From Rubellimicrobium aerolatum (GTDB taxonomy: Bacteria > Pseudomonadota > Alphaproteobacteria > Rhodobacterales > Rhodobacteraceae): DNA of 64,000 nucleotides. A program made the position numbers and the translations under genes. How positions within the stretch are numbered: the stretch's first letter is position 1; every line of letters starts with the position of its first letter. Positions 1 through 8,283 of the stretch are shown here, piece after piece. The notes under the pieces were generated by a model. That model had not been told where the DNA came from. It saw only the letters and a program-made list of their open reading frames with translations, and did not search any database. The stretch spans positions 1 through 64,000 of the forward strand of contig NZ_JAGGJP010000001.1 of NCBI RefSeq assembly GCF_017872975.1, in the 5' to 3' direction.

Positions 1-64
1 CCGCCAGTGGCGCTTCCAGAACGACCCCGATCACGACTGGATCGCAAAGCGCGACGCAGGGTGA
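1..64 (+). CDS. C-terminal tail of an unidentified gene, cut by the window edge
   Basis: A reading frame enters from the left edge at base 2 and ends at a TGA at 62-64. The roughly 20 visible residues are polar and include QWRFQNDPDHDW. That is too little to name a family. It faces the convergent LacI-type gene, with about 165 bases between them in which I see no gene. Confidence 0.4.
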   Translation, partial: RQWRFQNDPDHDWIAKRDAG

Positions 65-230
65 GGACCGCCGGGCTCTCCCTGCGGGCCACCCGTCTCG
101 CGCCGTTCAGGATCAGTCCTGTCCGCCGCAGCTGACCCGTCTGGAAGGCCATGCCGTCAGGCGCCGTGAAGCCTCGCCTTCATCGTCCGGCGTCCCCCAC
201 GCGTCCTCGTGCCTCGTTCTCGGTGCTCGC

Positions 231-1250
231 CTACAGGTTCTCGGCCGTTATGATGTCAAAGGGGATGAGGCGATCTGGCGGCCGCCGTGAAGGGTCCTCC
301 ATGCACTCCGAAAGGGCGCCGAGGCACTCCGATGCGAGCCGCTGGAGCGGGTGCGCGATCACGAGCGTGAGGGCCCCATCGATAAGGCCGTTCACCGTCG
401 GCTCGATTCGGTCGTAGCCCACGACGACGATGTCCCGCCGGCTCGCCTCCTGGAGAGCCACGAGCACCCCGCTGATCCCGCCTCCCGAGACGAAAAGCCC
501 CGCAAGGTCAGGCTCGCGGGCGAGGAGCTGTGCGGTCATTTCGCGGGCGACCACTTTATCCTCGAACGTGGGGATGGGCTCGAGCACGATGAAATCCGAC
601 GCATGCTCGCGCAGGTAGCTGCGAAAGCCCGACTCGTTCATCTCCTGGTTCCGGTAGCGCGGGCTGCCCACGAGGACGCCGATGCGGCCGGGCTTGCGGC
701 AGATGTGGGCAAAAGCCCATCCCGCAGTGCGCCCCACCTTTCGATGGTCGAGCCCGACATAGGTCACACCCGAAGGCGCGGTGAGGGTGGAGATGAGCGC
801 CACCGTCCGAACCCCTCGTTCGGCAAGTCTCTCCACGGCGTCGGTTACGCGTGGATGCTCGGCCGAGACCACTGCCAACGCCTCGACGCGCTGGCCCATC
901 TCGGTCATGCGTGCGGCGACCGCCTCGGGTGAGAGGTCATCGAGATGCTCCACCTCAAGCGCCACGCCCGGATCGGCCGCCGCGGCGTCCCGCAGCGCCT
1001 GAGCGACCAGCCGATAGAAGGTGCGGTTCGACTGAAGGAGCAGCACGCCCAGACGCCGGACCGGACGACCCACGCCCAGGCGATCGCGCAGGACAGGCGT
1101 GGCGTAGAAGCCGATGGCCTCTGCGGCGGCCAGCACCTTCTCGGCGGTCGCCGGGCGCACCTTGGCGCGGCCGTTCAGCACCCGGTCGATGGTGGAGATG
1201 CTGACCCCGGCGGCCTCGGCCAAGTCGTCAATCGTGGCGCGGCGGACCAT
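231..1250 (-). CDS. LacI-family transcriptional regulator
   Basis: A 339-residue regulator. Residues 4-50 are a LacI-type helix-turn-helix and hinge (TIDDLAEAAGVSISTIDRVL, then RPATAEKVLAAAEAIGF). From about residue 65 it has a periplasmic-binding-protein-like sensor domain of the sugar type. The length is normal for the family. It diverges from the catabolic operon starting at 1557, and the 306-base gap holds a good LacI-type palindrome at 1351-1364. It is therefore probably the local repressor, responding to the sugar or cyclitol consumed by the operon. The effector cannot be read from the sequence. This is not the GntR-like regulator type I recall for rhizobial moc loci, so regulation may differ. 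Confidence 0.92.
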   Translation of the reverse strand: MVRRATIDDLAEAAGVSISTIDRVLNGRAKVRPATAEKVLAAAEAIGFYATPVLRDRLGVGRPVRRLGVLLLQSNRTFYRLVAQALRDAAAADPGVALEVEHLDDLSPEAVAARMTEMGQRVEALAVVSAEHPRVTDAVERLAERGVRTVALISTLTAPSGVTYVGLDHRKVGRTAGWAFAHICRKPGRIGVLVGSPRYRNQEMNESGFRSYLREHASDFIVLEPIPTFEDKVVAREMTAQLLAREPDLAGLFVSGGGISGVLVALQEASRRDIVVVGYDRIEPTVNGLIDGALTLVIAHPLQRLASECLGALSECMEDPSRRPPDRLIPFDIITAENL

Positions 1251-1312
1251 CCGGGCGCTCCCTGAAAGAACCCTTCAGGCCGGCTTTGGCCCTATGAAGG
1301 GAATGCAATAAA

Positions 1313-1324
1313 AGAAGGCCTTCT
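1313..1324. promoter_or_regulatory. 12-bp palindrome upstream of the LacI gene
   Basis: AGAAGGCCTTCT is a perfect palindrome 63-74 bases upstream of the regulator's start codon. Nearer to it, at 1261-1279, is an inverted repeat with arms CCTGAA and TTCAGG and a 7-base spacer. Either could be a secondary operator or an mRNA hairpin. Neither has the central CG of a classical LacI operator. Confidence 0.3.
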
Positions 1325-1350
1325 CAATCCTTCGTCTTCGCAGGCGCGCC

Positions 1351-1364
1351 TGTCAACGCTAACA
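1351..1364. promoter_or_regulatory. Probable LacI-family operator
   Basis: TGTCAACGCTAACA matches the general LacI-family pattern TGTTAACGTTAACA at 12 of 14 positions, including the central CG. It lies between the divergent LacI-type gene and the hydroxylase gene at 1557, where an operator controlling both would be expected. The assignment to this regulator is inference. Confidence 0.55.
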
Positions 1365-1556
1365 CAGGCAAAGACTGATGCCGGACAAAGACGCGGCCCG
1401 CGCACGAGAGATTGCCGATAGCATCGCATGGGGATGACGGCCTTGCGCCGTCGACAGAAGGAACGTTTGGCCATGTCACGGCCGAGACGTTCCCTTGGGC
1501 GCCACTGGCGACAACGACCCCCACGTGAACCGACCGGCGTTGAGGGAGGCTCGACC

Positions 1557-2585
1557 ATGAACGATCTGGACTACGGCAAGCGCAACAAGCGGGGCGACTT
1601 CACCCCGCACGATCCCATCGCGCTGCCGCCGTTCTGGCGGGGCGCCTGGACCTTGCGCGACCTCGGGCGCTTCGTGTTGGATTATGTCTGGCCCTGGAAC
1701 GCCTTCCACATGGCGACGGCGCTGGCATACTGGTACCTCGTCATCCCCGATGTCGCGACCATGCAGACCCTGTCCTGGGGCTGGGCGCTCTGGCTCTACG
1801 CGGTGAACGCGGCGGCGATCTTCGTCTTCTACGGGATCTTCGAGCTGCGCTTCTACGTGAAGCGCGCGCAGGAGACGCGGTTCAAGTACAATGGCAAGTT
1901 CCCGGCCGATCAGCCCTCGGACGTGTTCTGGTTCCAGAGCCAGAACATCGACAATTTCCTGCGCAGCTTCTTCATATCGATCCCGCTCTGGACGGCGGTG
2001 GAGGTGCTGTTCCTCTGGTGCTTCGCCAACGGCTACGTCCCGTGGCTGAGCTGGGCCGACCACCCCGTCTACCTCGCGCTCCTGGTGCTTGTTGCCCCCG
2101 CGATTCACGAGGTGCACTTTTTCTGCATCCACCGGCTGATCCACTGGGGCCCGCTCTACCGCTGGATCCATTCGGTCCACCACAACTCGGTGAACCCCTC
2201 GCCCTGGTCGTCGCTGTCGATGCACCCCGTGGAGGCGTTCCTCTACCACGCCGTCGCGCTCTGGCACCTCGTGATTCCCTCGAACCCGATCGTGGCTCTG
2301 TTCCAGCTCCACATGGCCGGTTTCGGGGCGGTGAACGGCCATCTGGGCTTCCACCGGCTCGAGATCACCGAGGACACGCTCCTCGATGGCCACGCCTACG
2401 CCCATTACCTCCACCACAAGCATTTCGAGGTGAACTACGGCGGCGACGGGCTCATCCCGCTCGATCAGTGGTTCGGCACTTGGCACGACGGCTCCAAGGA
2501 AGCCGAGGCCCGCATGGACGCCCGTTTCCAGCGCAAGGTCGAGCGGATGAACCGCAAGAAGAACACGCCGACCCCGGCCGAATAG
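1557..2585 (+). CDS. Sterol desaturase / fatty acid hydroxylase superfamily membrane enzyme
   Basis: A 342-residue integral membrane oxygenase. The ATG at 1557 is chosen because GGGAGG lies about 8 bases upstream; a longer reading from 1428 has no such support. Histidine clusters typical of membrane di-iron enzymes are visible: HEVHFFCIHR (184-193), HSVHH (205-209) and HYLHHKH (283-289). Hydrophobic segments lie around residues 45-65, 72-95, 140-160 and 168-185. Family members use O2 and a ferredoxin or cytochrome b5 electron donor to hydroxylate a C-H bond. As first gene of an operon that also encodes a Rieske ferredoxin, it could hydroxylate or O-demethylate the cyclitol substrate, in the role proposed for MocD in rhizopine catabolism. 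That role is inference. MocD itself may belong to another subfamily. Confidence 0.88.
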   Translation: MNDLDYGKRNKRGDFTPHDPIALPPFWRGAWTLRDLGRFVLDYVWPWNAFHMATALAYWYLVIPDVATMQTLSWGWALWLYAVNAAAIFVFYGIFELRFYVKRAQETRFKYNGKFPADQPSDVFWFQSQNIDNFLRSFFISIPLWTAVEVLFLWCFANGYVPWLSWADHPVYLALLVLVAPAIHEVHFFCIHRLIHWGPLYRWIHSVHHNSVNPSPWSSLSMHPVEAFLYHAVALWHLVIPSNPIVALFQLHMAGFGAVNGHLGFHRLEITEDTLLDGHAYAHYLHHKHFEVNYGGDGLIPLDQWFGTWHDGSKEAEARMDARFQRKVERMNRKKNTPTPAE

Positions 2586-2756
2586 GTCGGAAACGGGCCG
2601 AAGGGACGCGAGGAGGCACCCTCCGGCCCGGCGCGCCCCAGGGGAAGGGGACGCAAGGATCCGCCGGACGCGCCCTGCGGCGCGCCGGCCCAAGGAAGGC
2701 CCGCAAAGGGCTGCAAAGCGCCGTCGTACCGACGGCAACAGGGAGGAAGGACTGAC

Positions 2757-3740
2757 ATGACCACCAACAAGGGCCTTTGGGCCGCGCTTCTCGCCGGGGC
2801 GGCGCTCGTGGGGGCCACGGTTCCCGCCATCGCGCAGGACGGCGCGGACATCTTCGTCATCGGCGGCAAGTCCGACGACCCGTTCTGGTCCATCGTCAAG
2901 CGCGGCGCCGAGGATGCGGGCCAGGTCGTGACGGCGCAGGGTGGCACCGTCACCTGGCTCGGGCCACAGAACTACGACAACCTCGGCGCCGACGCGGCCG
3001 ACCTCATCCGCACCGCCATCAGCCAGAACCCCGATGCCATCGTCGCCCCGAACTGGGTGCCAGAGGCGATGGACGAGGCCTTCAAGGCCGCGGTCGAGGC
3101 GGGCGTGCCGGTGATCGTCTACAACGCCGGCGGCATGGCGGCGTCCGACCGCCTGGGCGCCATGAACTACATCGGCAGCGACGACACCGAGGCCGGGCGC
3201 GCGGGCGGCGCCTACTTCGCCGAACACGGCGCCACGAACGTCGTCTGCGTCAACACCATCCCCGGTGCCGCGAGCCTCGAAGCCCGCTGTGCCGGCATCG
3301 CCGAGGGGATGGCCGCGAACGGCGGCGCGTCCACCCAGCTCCCCCTCCCCGCGAGCAGCTTCGGCAACCCCACCGCCGTCGCCCAGGCGATCAAGGCCGC
3401 GCTTCTTGAGGACACGACCATCGACGGCCTGATCACCATCAGCGCGGGCGACGCCGACAGCGCCGCCATCGCGGTCAGCCAGGCCGGCGTGGGCGAGACG
3501 GTCGCGCTCGGCACCTTCGACATGAACAAGGGCACGCTCGACCGCATCGCCGCGGGCGACCAGCTCTTCGCCATCGACCAGCAGCCCTACCTCCAGGGCT
3601 ATCTCGCGGTGTCGCTCCTGAACGGCTACGTCAACTATGGCCTCGACGTGCCCACCGCGCCGATCCTGACCGGGCCCGGCATCGTGGACAGCACCAACAT
3701 CGCGGCGACCCTTGCCGGCGTGGCGGCCGGCGCCCGCTGA
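2757..3740 (+). CDS. Sugar-type ABC transporter periplasmic binding protein
   Basis: 327 residues with a clear signal peptide, cleaved after about residue 26 (...VPAIAQ|DGA), followed by a ribose/inositol-type binding fold (Peripla_BP_4 class). The C-terminal stretch TFDMNKGTLDRIAAGDQ and QQPYLQGYLAV is typical of these proteins. A strong ribosome site AGGGAGGAAGG precedes the ATG. In moc loci the equivalent is MocB, so the ligand may be an inositol or amino-inositol. No permease or ATPase of the sugar class lies beside it, which is unusual. Either the membrane parts are encoded elsewhere or they were lost when the insertion sequences downstream of 8680 arrived. Confidence 0.93.
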   Translation: MTTNKGLWAALLAGAALVGATVPAIAQDGADIFVIGGKSDDPFWSIVKRGAEDAGQVVTAQGGTVTWLGPQNYDNLGADAADLIRTAISQNPDAIVAPNWVPEAMDEAFKAAVEAGVPVIVYNAGGMAASDRLGAMNYIGSDDTEAGRAGGAYFAEHGATNVVCVNTIPGAASLEARCAGIAEGMAANGGASTQLPLPASSFGNPTAVAQAIKAALLEDTTIDGLITISAGDADSAAIAVSQAGVGETVALGTFDMNKGTLDRIAAGDQLFAIDQQPYLQGYLAVSLLNGYVNYGLDVPTAPILTGPGIVDSTNIAATLAGVAAGAR

Positions 3741-3750
3741 CAGGCCGACC

Positions 3751-3779
3751 GCCGGCCTCGGGTCTTCCCCGGGGCCGGC
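3751..3779 (+). terminator. Stem-loop behind the binding-protein gene
   Basis: GCCGGCCTCGGG, a short TCTT loop and a matching CCCCGGGGCCGGC arm form a strong hairpin just after the binding-protein stop codon, followed by TTCTCC. Hairpins here commonly stabilise the upstream message and weaken transcription into the next gene, so binding protein is made in excess. It is probably an attenuator rather than a full stop. Confidence 0.5.
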
Positions 3780-3810
3780 TTCTCCCTCTCGTCCAGCCCA
3801 GGATGCGTCC

Positions 3811-5046
3811 GTGACCTCTCAATCCTTCATGCCGTTCCCACCGCCATCCCGGCTCATGCGGCTGGGCTTCGTGGGCGGCGGCGCCGGTGCCTTCATCGGG
3901 ACCATCCACGCCCAGGCCGCGCGCCTCTCGGGCCGGTGGGAGGTCGTGGCCGGCGCCCTGTCCTCCGACCCCGACCGGGCGCGGCAATCCGGCCGGGACT
4001 GGCTGCTGCCCCCTGACCGGACCTACGACGACTTCCGCGCCATGGCCCGCGCCGAAGCGGCGCACCCGCAGGGCATCGACGCCGTCGCCATCGTGACGCC
4101 CAACCACCTGCACGCGCCCGTGGCCGAGGCCTTCCTGGCCCAGGGCATCGACGTCATCTGCGACAAGCCCCTCGCGCCCAGCCTGGACGACGCGCTGCGG
4201 CTCGTGGAGGCGCAGCGGACCTCCGGCCTCGTCTTCGGCGTGACCTACGCCTACGCGGCCTATTCCATGGTCCGGCAGGCCCGCGCCATGATCCGCGCCG
4301 GCGAGCTGGGCGATCTGCGGCAGATCCACGTCGAATACTTCCAGGAGTTCGCGGCGACCCTCATCGCCGATGCCGGGGGCCGGCAGCCCTGGCGGGTCGA
4401 TCCGGCCCGCTCGGGAGGCAGCTTCACCACCGGCGACATCGGGACCCATGCGGTCCACCTCGCGAGCTTCGTCACCGGTCGGCCAGCAACACGCGTGCGC
4501 GCCGACTTCCACGTCTCCGGCGAGCCGAAGGACCTGGAGGATACCGCCTTCTGCCAGATGCGCTTCGGATCCGTGCCGGGGACCCTGATGGTGAGCCAGG
4601 CCGCCGTGGGCAACCAGTGCGGGCTGCGGCTGCGGGTCTTCGGCACCAAGGCCGCCCTCGACTGGAACCAGGAGCGGGGCGACGAGCTGACCGTGACGCC
4701 TTTCGATGCCCCGGCGCAGCGCTACCAGTCCGGCTTTGCTGGCGGCCTGCACCCGGAGGCCCGCCGCCTCGCCCGGATGCCGCGCGGCTGCCCCGAGGGC
4801 ATCCTCGAAGCCTGGGCCAACCTTTACACAGAGCTCGGCCTCGCGGTGGAGGCCCGCCGGACCGGCCGCGCGCTTCCCGACGGGATGCTCGCCTATCCGA
4901 CCGTCCGGGACGCCGCCGCCGGCGTCGCCTTCGTCGCGGCGGCGGTGCGCTCCAACGGCTCGGGCCGCTGGGAGGACTGCGGGCTGCACGTCCCGGACCA
5001 GCCGGGCCAGGCTCCGGGGCCGAGCGCCGAGCCCGTGCCGGCCTGA
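3811..5046 (+). CDS. Gfo/Idh/MocA family oxidoreductase
   Basis: 411 residues from a GTG at 3811, chosen for the AGGA 7 bases upstream; the more upstream ATG at 3712 would overlap the binding-protein gene. The N-terminus is a Rossmann fold (LGFVGGGAGAFIG). The family signature CDKPLA, with the dinucleotide-site lysine, follows near residue 120. In the C-terminal half GGSFTTGDIGTHAVHL carries the Asp and His expected at the catalytic site. Such enzymes oxidise a hydroxyl of a sugar or cyclitol with NAD(P). Position after a binding protein and before a Rieske ferredoxin fits a MocA-like role. The substrate is not determinable. Confidence 0.92.
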   Translation: MTSQSFMPFPPPSRLMRLGFVGGGAGAFIGTIHAQAARLSGRWEVVAGALSSDPDRARQSGRDWLLPPDRTYDDFRAMARAEAAHPQGIDAVAIVTPNHLHAPVAEAFLAQGIDVICDKPLAPSLDDALRLVEAQRTSGLVFGVTYAYAAYSMVRQARAMIRAGELGDLRQIHVEYFQEFAATLIADAGGRQPWRVDPARSGGSFTTGDIGTHAVHLASFVTGRPATRVRADFHVSGEPKDLEDTAFCQMRFGSVPGTLMVSQAAVGNQCGLRLRVFGTKAALDWNQERGDELTVTPFDAPAQRYQSGFAGGLHPEARRLARMPRGCPEGILEAWANLYTELGLAVEARRTGRALPDGMLAYPTVRDAAAGVAFVAAAVRSNGSGRWEDCGLHVPDQPGQAPGPSAEPVPA

Positions 5047-5240
5047 TGCAGGACGCGATCCCATCGCCTGCGGCCGACCGCGCCGGGTCTGGCCCACAGG
5101 TCGCCGGAGCTGTCAAGAGTGTTGCGCGAAGTGCCCCCCGAGCGTTCGTTGCCGACACCCGCCGTCAACCCTTTCCTGCGAATCTGTCCGCACGGGCCGA
5201 GAGAAGCCCGCGTGACACCAACCCGAAGGAGACCCGCCCC

Positions 5241-5576
5241 ATGCCCGCCACCGCCGCCCTTGAAGCCCTGACCTGGGTGGACGCCTGCGCCACCGCCGAC
5301 ATCGACGAGGAGGACGTGATCCGCTGGGATCACGACGGCCGCACCTTCGCGATCTACCGCTCGCCCGAGGGCGACTTCTTCTGCACCGACGGGATGTGCA
5401 CCCACGAGAACGTCCACCTCGCCGGTGGCCTCGTGATGGACCACGTCATCGAATGCCCCAAGCACAACGCGACCTTCGACTACCGCACCGGCCAGGCCAA
5501 GCGCGCGCCCGCCTGCGTGAACCTCCGCACCCACCCCGTCCGCGTCGAGGGCGGGCGGGTGCTGGTCGGCCTCTGA
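5241..5576 (+). CDS. Rieske [2Fe-2S] ferredoxin, MocE-like
   Basis: 111 residues, a soluble single-domain Rieske protein. The cluster ligands are visible: C53-x-H55 in CTHENVHLAGG and C72-x-x-H75 in ECPKHNATFD. No membrane anchor or export signal is present, so it is cytoplasmic. It would pass electrons to an oxygenase, and the only oxygenase-like gene in this operon is the membrane hydroxylase at 1557. No ferredoxin reductase (MocF equivalent) is encoded nearby, so a shared reductase would be needed. The ATG at 5241 follows GAAGGAG with 10-12 bases of spacing. The 194 bases before it, after the oxidoreductase gene, hold no gene that I can see. Confidence 0.92.
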   Translation: MPATAALEALTWVDACATADIDEEDVIRWDHDGRTFAIYRSPEGDFFCTDGMCTHENVHLAGGLVMDHVIECPKHNATFDYRTGQAKRAPACVNLRTHPVRVEGGRVLVGL

Positions 5577-5593
5577 CCTCCAAGGACCCCGTC

Positions 5594-6418
5594 ATGACCC
5601 GCAAGCGCCCCACCGTCGCCGACCTCCGCGCCCTGAAGGCCCAAGGCCGCAAGCTGTCGATGCTCTACGTCACCACCCCCGAGGAGGCCGCCGCCGCCGA
5701 TGCGGCCGGCATCGACCTGCTGTCCATCGAGGGCCGCTTCTTCTCGCCCGAGATGCGCGAGGCGGCGGGCGGCTGCTTCGTGCAGGTGGGCCTGCCCTAC
5801 GGCCCCTTCGGGACGCTGGCCACCGCCGAGGACCACCTCCGCGCCGCCTTCCGCTTCGCGGCCATGGGCGGGGACTGCTTCTACTGCGCGGCCTCCCATG
5901 ACATCCAGAAGGCGCTCTGCGACAACCACCTGCCCGTCGTCGGCCACGTGGGCCTGATCCCGTCGTGTGTCACCTGGACCGGCTACCGCGCCGTCGGCAA
6001 GACCGCCGCCGAGGCCCGCCACGTCTGGAACGAGGTCAAGCGGCTGGAGTCCATCGGCGCCTTCGGGGCCGAGCTGGAGGTCGTCCCTGACCGCGTCGCC
6101 GCCGTCCTCGCCCGGTCCACGCCGCTTCTCCTCCTCGGCATGGGCGCCGGCCCGCACGCCGACGCGCAGTATCTCTTCGCCGAGGACGTGCTGGGCCACA
6201 CGGTGGGCCACAAGCCCCGCCATGCCAAGACCTACCGCGACTTCCGCGCCGACTACGACCGTCTCCAGCAGGAGCGCATCGCCGCGTTCCGCGAATTCAT
6301 CGCCGACGTGGACTCTGGGGCCTACCCCGATCCCCGCCACGCCGTCCCCATCGACGACGCCGAGTTCGCCCGCTTCGTGGCGGGTCTCGACGCCGCCCCG
6401 GCGCTCGCCGCCGAATGA
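5594..6418 (+). CDS. Divergent PanB-like (ketopantoate hydroxymethyltransferase family) protein
   Basis: 274 residues. The central and C-terminal parts follow PanB well: PVVGHVGLIPSCVTWTGY, ELEVVPDRVA and LLLGMGAGPHADAQYLFAED correspond to conserved PanB blocks. The N-terminal metal and substrate site does not. Where PanB has VGDS there is LSIEG, and the usual KIEGG segment is replaced by GGDCFYCAAS. The Asp and Glu that bind Mg and activate ketoisovalerate therefore appear to be missing. It is probably not a pantothenate enzyme but a relative of the PEP mutase/PanB superfamily recruited to this pathway. It starts 17 bases after the ferredoxin gene, and its TGA overlaps an ATG of the next frame. 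Confidence 0.82.
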   Translation: MTRKRPTVADLRALKAQGRKLSMLYVTTPEEAAAADAAGIDLLSIEGRFFSPEMREAAGGCFVQVGLPYGPFGTLATAEDHLRAAFRFAAMGGDCFYCAASHDIQKALCDNHLPVVGHVGLIPSCVTWTGYRAVGKTAAEARHVWNEVKRLESIGAFGAELEVVPDRVAAVLARSTPLLLLGMGAGPHADAQYLFAEDVLGHTVGHKPRHAKTYRDFRADYDRLQQERIAAFREFIADVDSGAYPDPRHAVPIDDAEFARFVAGLDAAPALAAE

Positions 6419-6435
6419 CCCCCGGAGGAGCCCCC

Positions 6436-7245
6436 ATGACCTTCCCCCTTGCCGCCTGCGCAGAGATGCTCTGGCGCGACCGCCCCATCGACTGGCGCGC
6501 GTCGCGCCTCCACGAGATGGGCTTCGGCGTCGGCCTCTGGAACTGGCCCGAGCACGACCTCGCCGCGCTCGAACGCACCGGCGCGACCTTCACCATCATG
6601 AACGGCTACCTGCGCGGCCGCCTCACCGACGACGAGGGCGCGGCCGAGCTGCTGGCGACCGCGCGCGAGACGGCGCAGGTCGGCAAGCGCCTGGGCGTCC
6701 AGCGCCTGAACCTCCACGGCACCGGGCTCGGCGAGGGCGGCCTGCCCGTCCGGCCCGTCGAGACCGTCACCGGGGCGATGTGGCTCAAGGCGCGCGACAC
6801 GCTCTGCCGGGTCGTGGACCTCGCCGAGGCCGAGGGCGTGACCTTCACGCTGGAGAACCTGAACCTCCCCGTGGACCACCCCGGCGTGCCCTTCGCCCGC
6901 GCCGAGGATACGCTGGCGCTGGTGTCGTCCATCGACCACCCGCGCCTGCGCCTGAACCTGGATCTCTACCACGCCCAGATCGGCGAGGGGAACCTGATCG
7001 AGCTGTGCCGCACGTGCCTCCCCTGGATCGGCGAGATCCAGGTCGCGGACGTGCCGGGCCGCCAGGAGCCCGGCACCGGCGAGGTGAACTGGCCCGGCAT
7101 CGCCCGCGCCCTCGTCGCCATGGGCTACACCGGCCCCGTGGGCCTCGAGTCCTGGGCCTCCGGCGACCCTCAGGCCGCCCTCGAATCCTTCCGCGCGGCC
7201 TTCACGGTCGCGGCCCCCCAACGCTCCGCCCAAGCGGCGGAATAA
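6436..7245 (+). CDS. TIM-barrel sugar isomerase/epimerase (hydroxypyruvate-isomerase-like, MocC-like)
   Basis: 269 residues from the ATG at 6436, which has GGAGGAG five bases upstream. The fold is the xylose-isomerase-like TIM barrel. Metal-site candidates are Glu in TLENLN, Asp/His in LNLDLYHAQ, the IQVADVPGRQEPGTGEV block and the final Glu in GLESW. The last blocks are close to those of hydroxypyruvate isomerase. In rhizopine loci MocC belongs to this superfamily, and in inositol loci IolE/IolI do, so a keto-cyclitol or its ring-opened product is a reasonable substrate (inference). It is cytoplasmic and lies 12 bases before the iolG-like gene. Confidence 0.88.
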   Translation: MTFPLAACAEMLWRDRPIDWRASRLHEMGFGVGLWNWPEHDLAALERTGATFTIMNGYLRGRLTDDEGAAELLATARETAQVGKRLGVQRLNLHGTGLGEGGLPVRPVETVTGAMWLKARDTLCRVVDLAEAEGVTFTLENLNLPVDHPGVPFARAEDTLALVSSIDHPRLRLNLDLYHAQIGEGNLIELCRTCLPWIGEIQVADVPGRQEPGTGEVNWPGIARALVAMGYTGPVGLESWASGDPQAALESFRAAFTVAAPQRSAQAAE

Positions 7246-7257
7246 GGAGACACCACC

Positions 7258-8283
7258 ATGATCCGCATCGCCGTCCTGGGCGTCGGCCGCATCGGCCGCA
7301 TGCACGCCGAGAACATCGCCGCCCACCCCCGCGCCACCCTCGCCGGGGTCTATGACGTGATCGACGCCGCAGCAGCGGACGTGAGCGCCCGGCTCAGCGT
7401 CCCCGCCTTCGGCAGCGTCGAGGAGGTCCTCGCCTCCCCCGAGGTGGACGCCATCCTGATCGCCACCTCCACCCCCACCCACGCCGACCTGATCGAGAAG
7501 GCGGTCGCGGCCGGCAAGCCCATGCTCTGCGAGAAGCCCATCGACCTGAGCCTCGCCCGCGTGGACGCCTGCGCCCGCCGCATCGCCGGAACGGCCGTCC
7601 CGATCATGCTGGGCTTCGTGCGCCGCTTCGACCCCTCGCACCGCGCCGTCCGCGACGCCGTGCGGGCGGGCCGGATCGGCGACCTCCATCAGGTCGTCAT
7701 CACCTCGCGCGACCCCGGCCTCGCCCCCGAGGGCTACCTCAAGGTCTCGGGCGGCATCTTCCGCGACATGACCATCCACGACTTCGACATGGCCCGCTTC
7801 GTGCTGGGCGAGGAGGTCGTGGCGGTGCAGGCCACCGGCTCCCGCCTCGTGGACCCCGCGATGATGGAGCGGCTGGGCGACTACGATACCGTCAGCATCA
7901 CCCTGACCACGGCGAGCGGCAAGCAGGCGGTCATCACCAACTCCCGCCAGTCCGTCTATGGCTACGACCAGCGCGTCGAGGCGCTGGGCACACTCGGCAT
8001 GGCGCAGTCCGAGAACATCCGTGCTCATCACATGGTGCTGTCCACGCAGGCGCAGACCGGCGAGGGCGCGCCCTTGCAGAACTTCTTCATCGACCGCTAC
8101 CGCGAGGCCTTCGCCGCCGAGATCGGCGCCTTCGTCGACGCCGTGGAAACGGGCACGGCCCCCGAGGTCGGCTTCGAGGACGGGCGGCAGGCGCTGGTGC
8201 TGGCCGAGGCCGCGCTCCGGTCGGCCCAGGTCGGGCGGACGGTTCAGGTCAGCGAGGCCGCACGGCAATCCGAGCCGGCCTGA
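7258..8283 (+). CDS. iolG: Inositol 2-dehydrogenase-like Gfo/Idh/MocA enzyme
   Basis: 341 residues. The N-terminal Rossmann motif is AVLGVGRIGRMHAENI. The CEKPIDLS block carries the conserved Lys near residue 97, and GGIFRDMTIHDFDMARF carries the Asp/His catalytic pair. These match bacterial IolG closely. The enzyme oxidises myo-inositol or a related cyclitol to the inosose with NAD. It is the last intact gene of the operon begun at 1557. The ribosome site AAGGAG precedes the ATG. Assignment to the inositol branch is strong, but the exact isomer is not known. Confidence 0.88.
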   Translation: MIRIAVLGVGRIGRMHAENIAAHPRATLAGVYDVIDAAAADVSARLSVPAFGSVEEVLASPEVDAILIATSTPTHADLIEKAVAAGKPMLCEKPIDLSLARVDACARRIAGTAVPIMLGFVRRFDPSHRAVRDAVRAGRIGDLHQVVITSRDPGLAPEGYLKVSGGIFRDMTIHDFDMARFVLGEEVVAVQATGSRLVDPAMMERLGDYDTVSITLTTASGKQAVITNSRQSVYGYDQRVEALGTLGMAQSENIRAHHMVLSTQAQTGEGAPLQNFFIDRYREAFAAEIGAFVDAVETGTAPEVGFEDGRQALVLAEAALRSAQVGRTVQVSEAARQSEPA

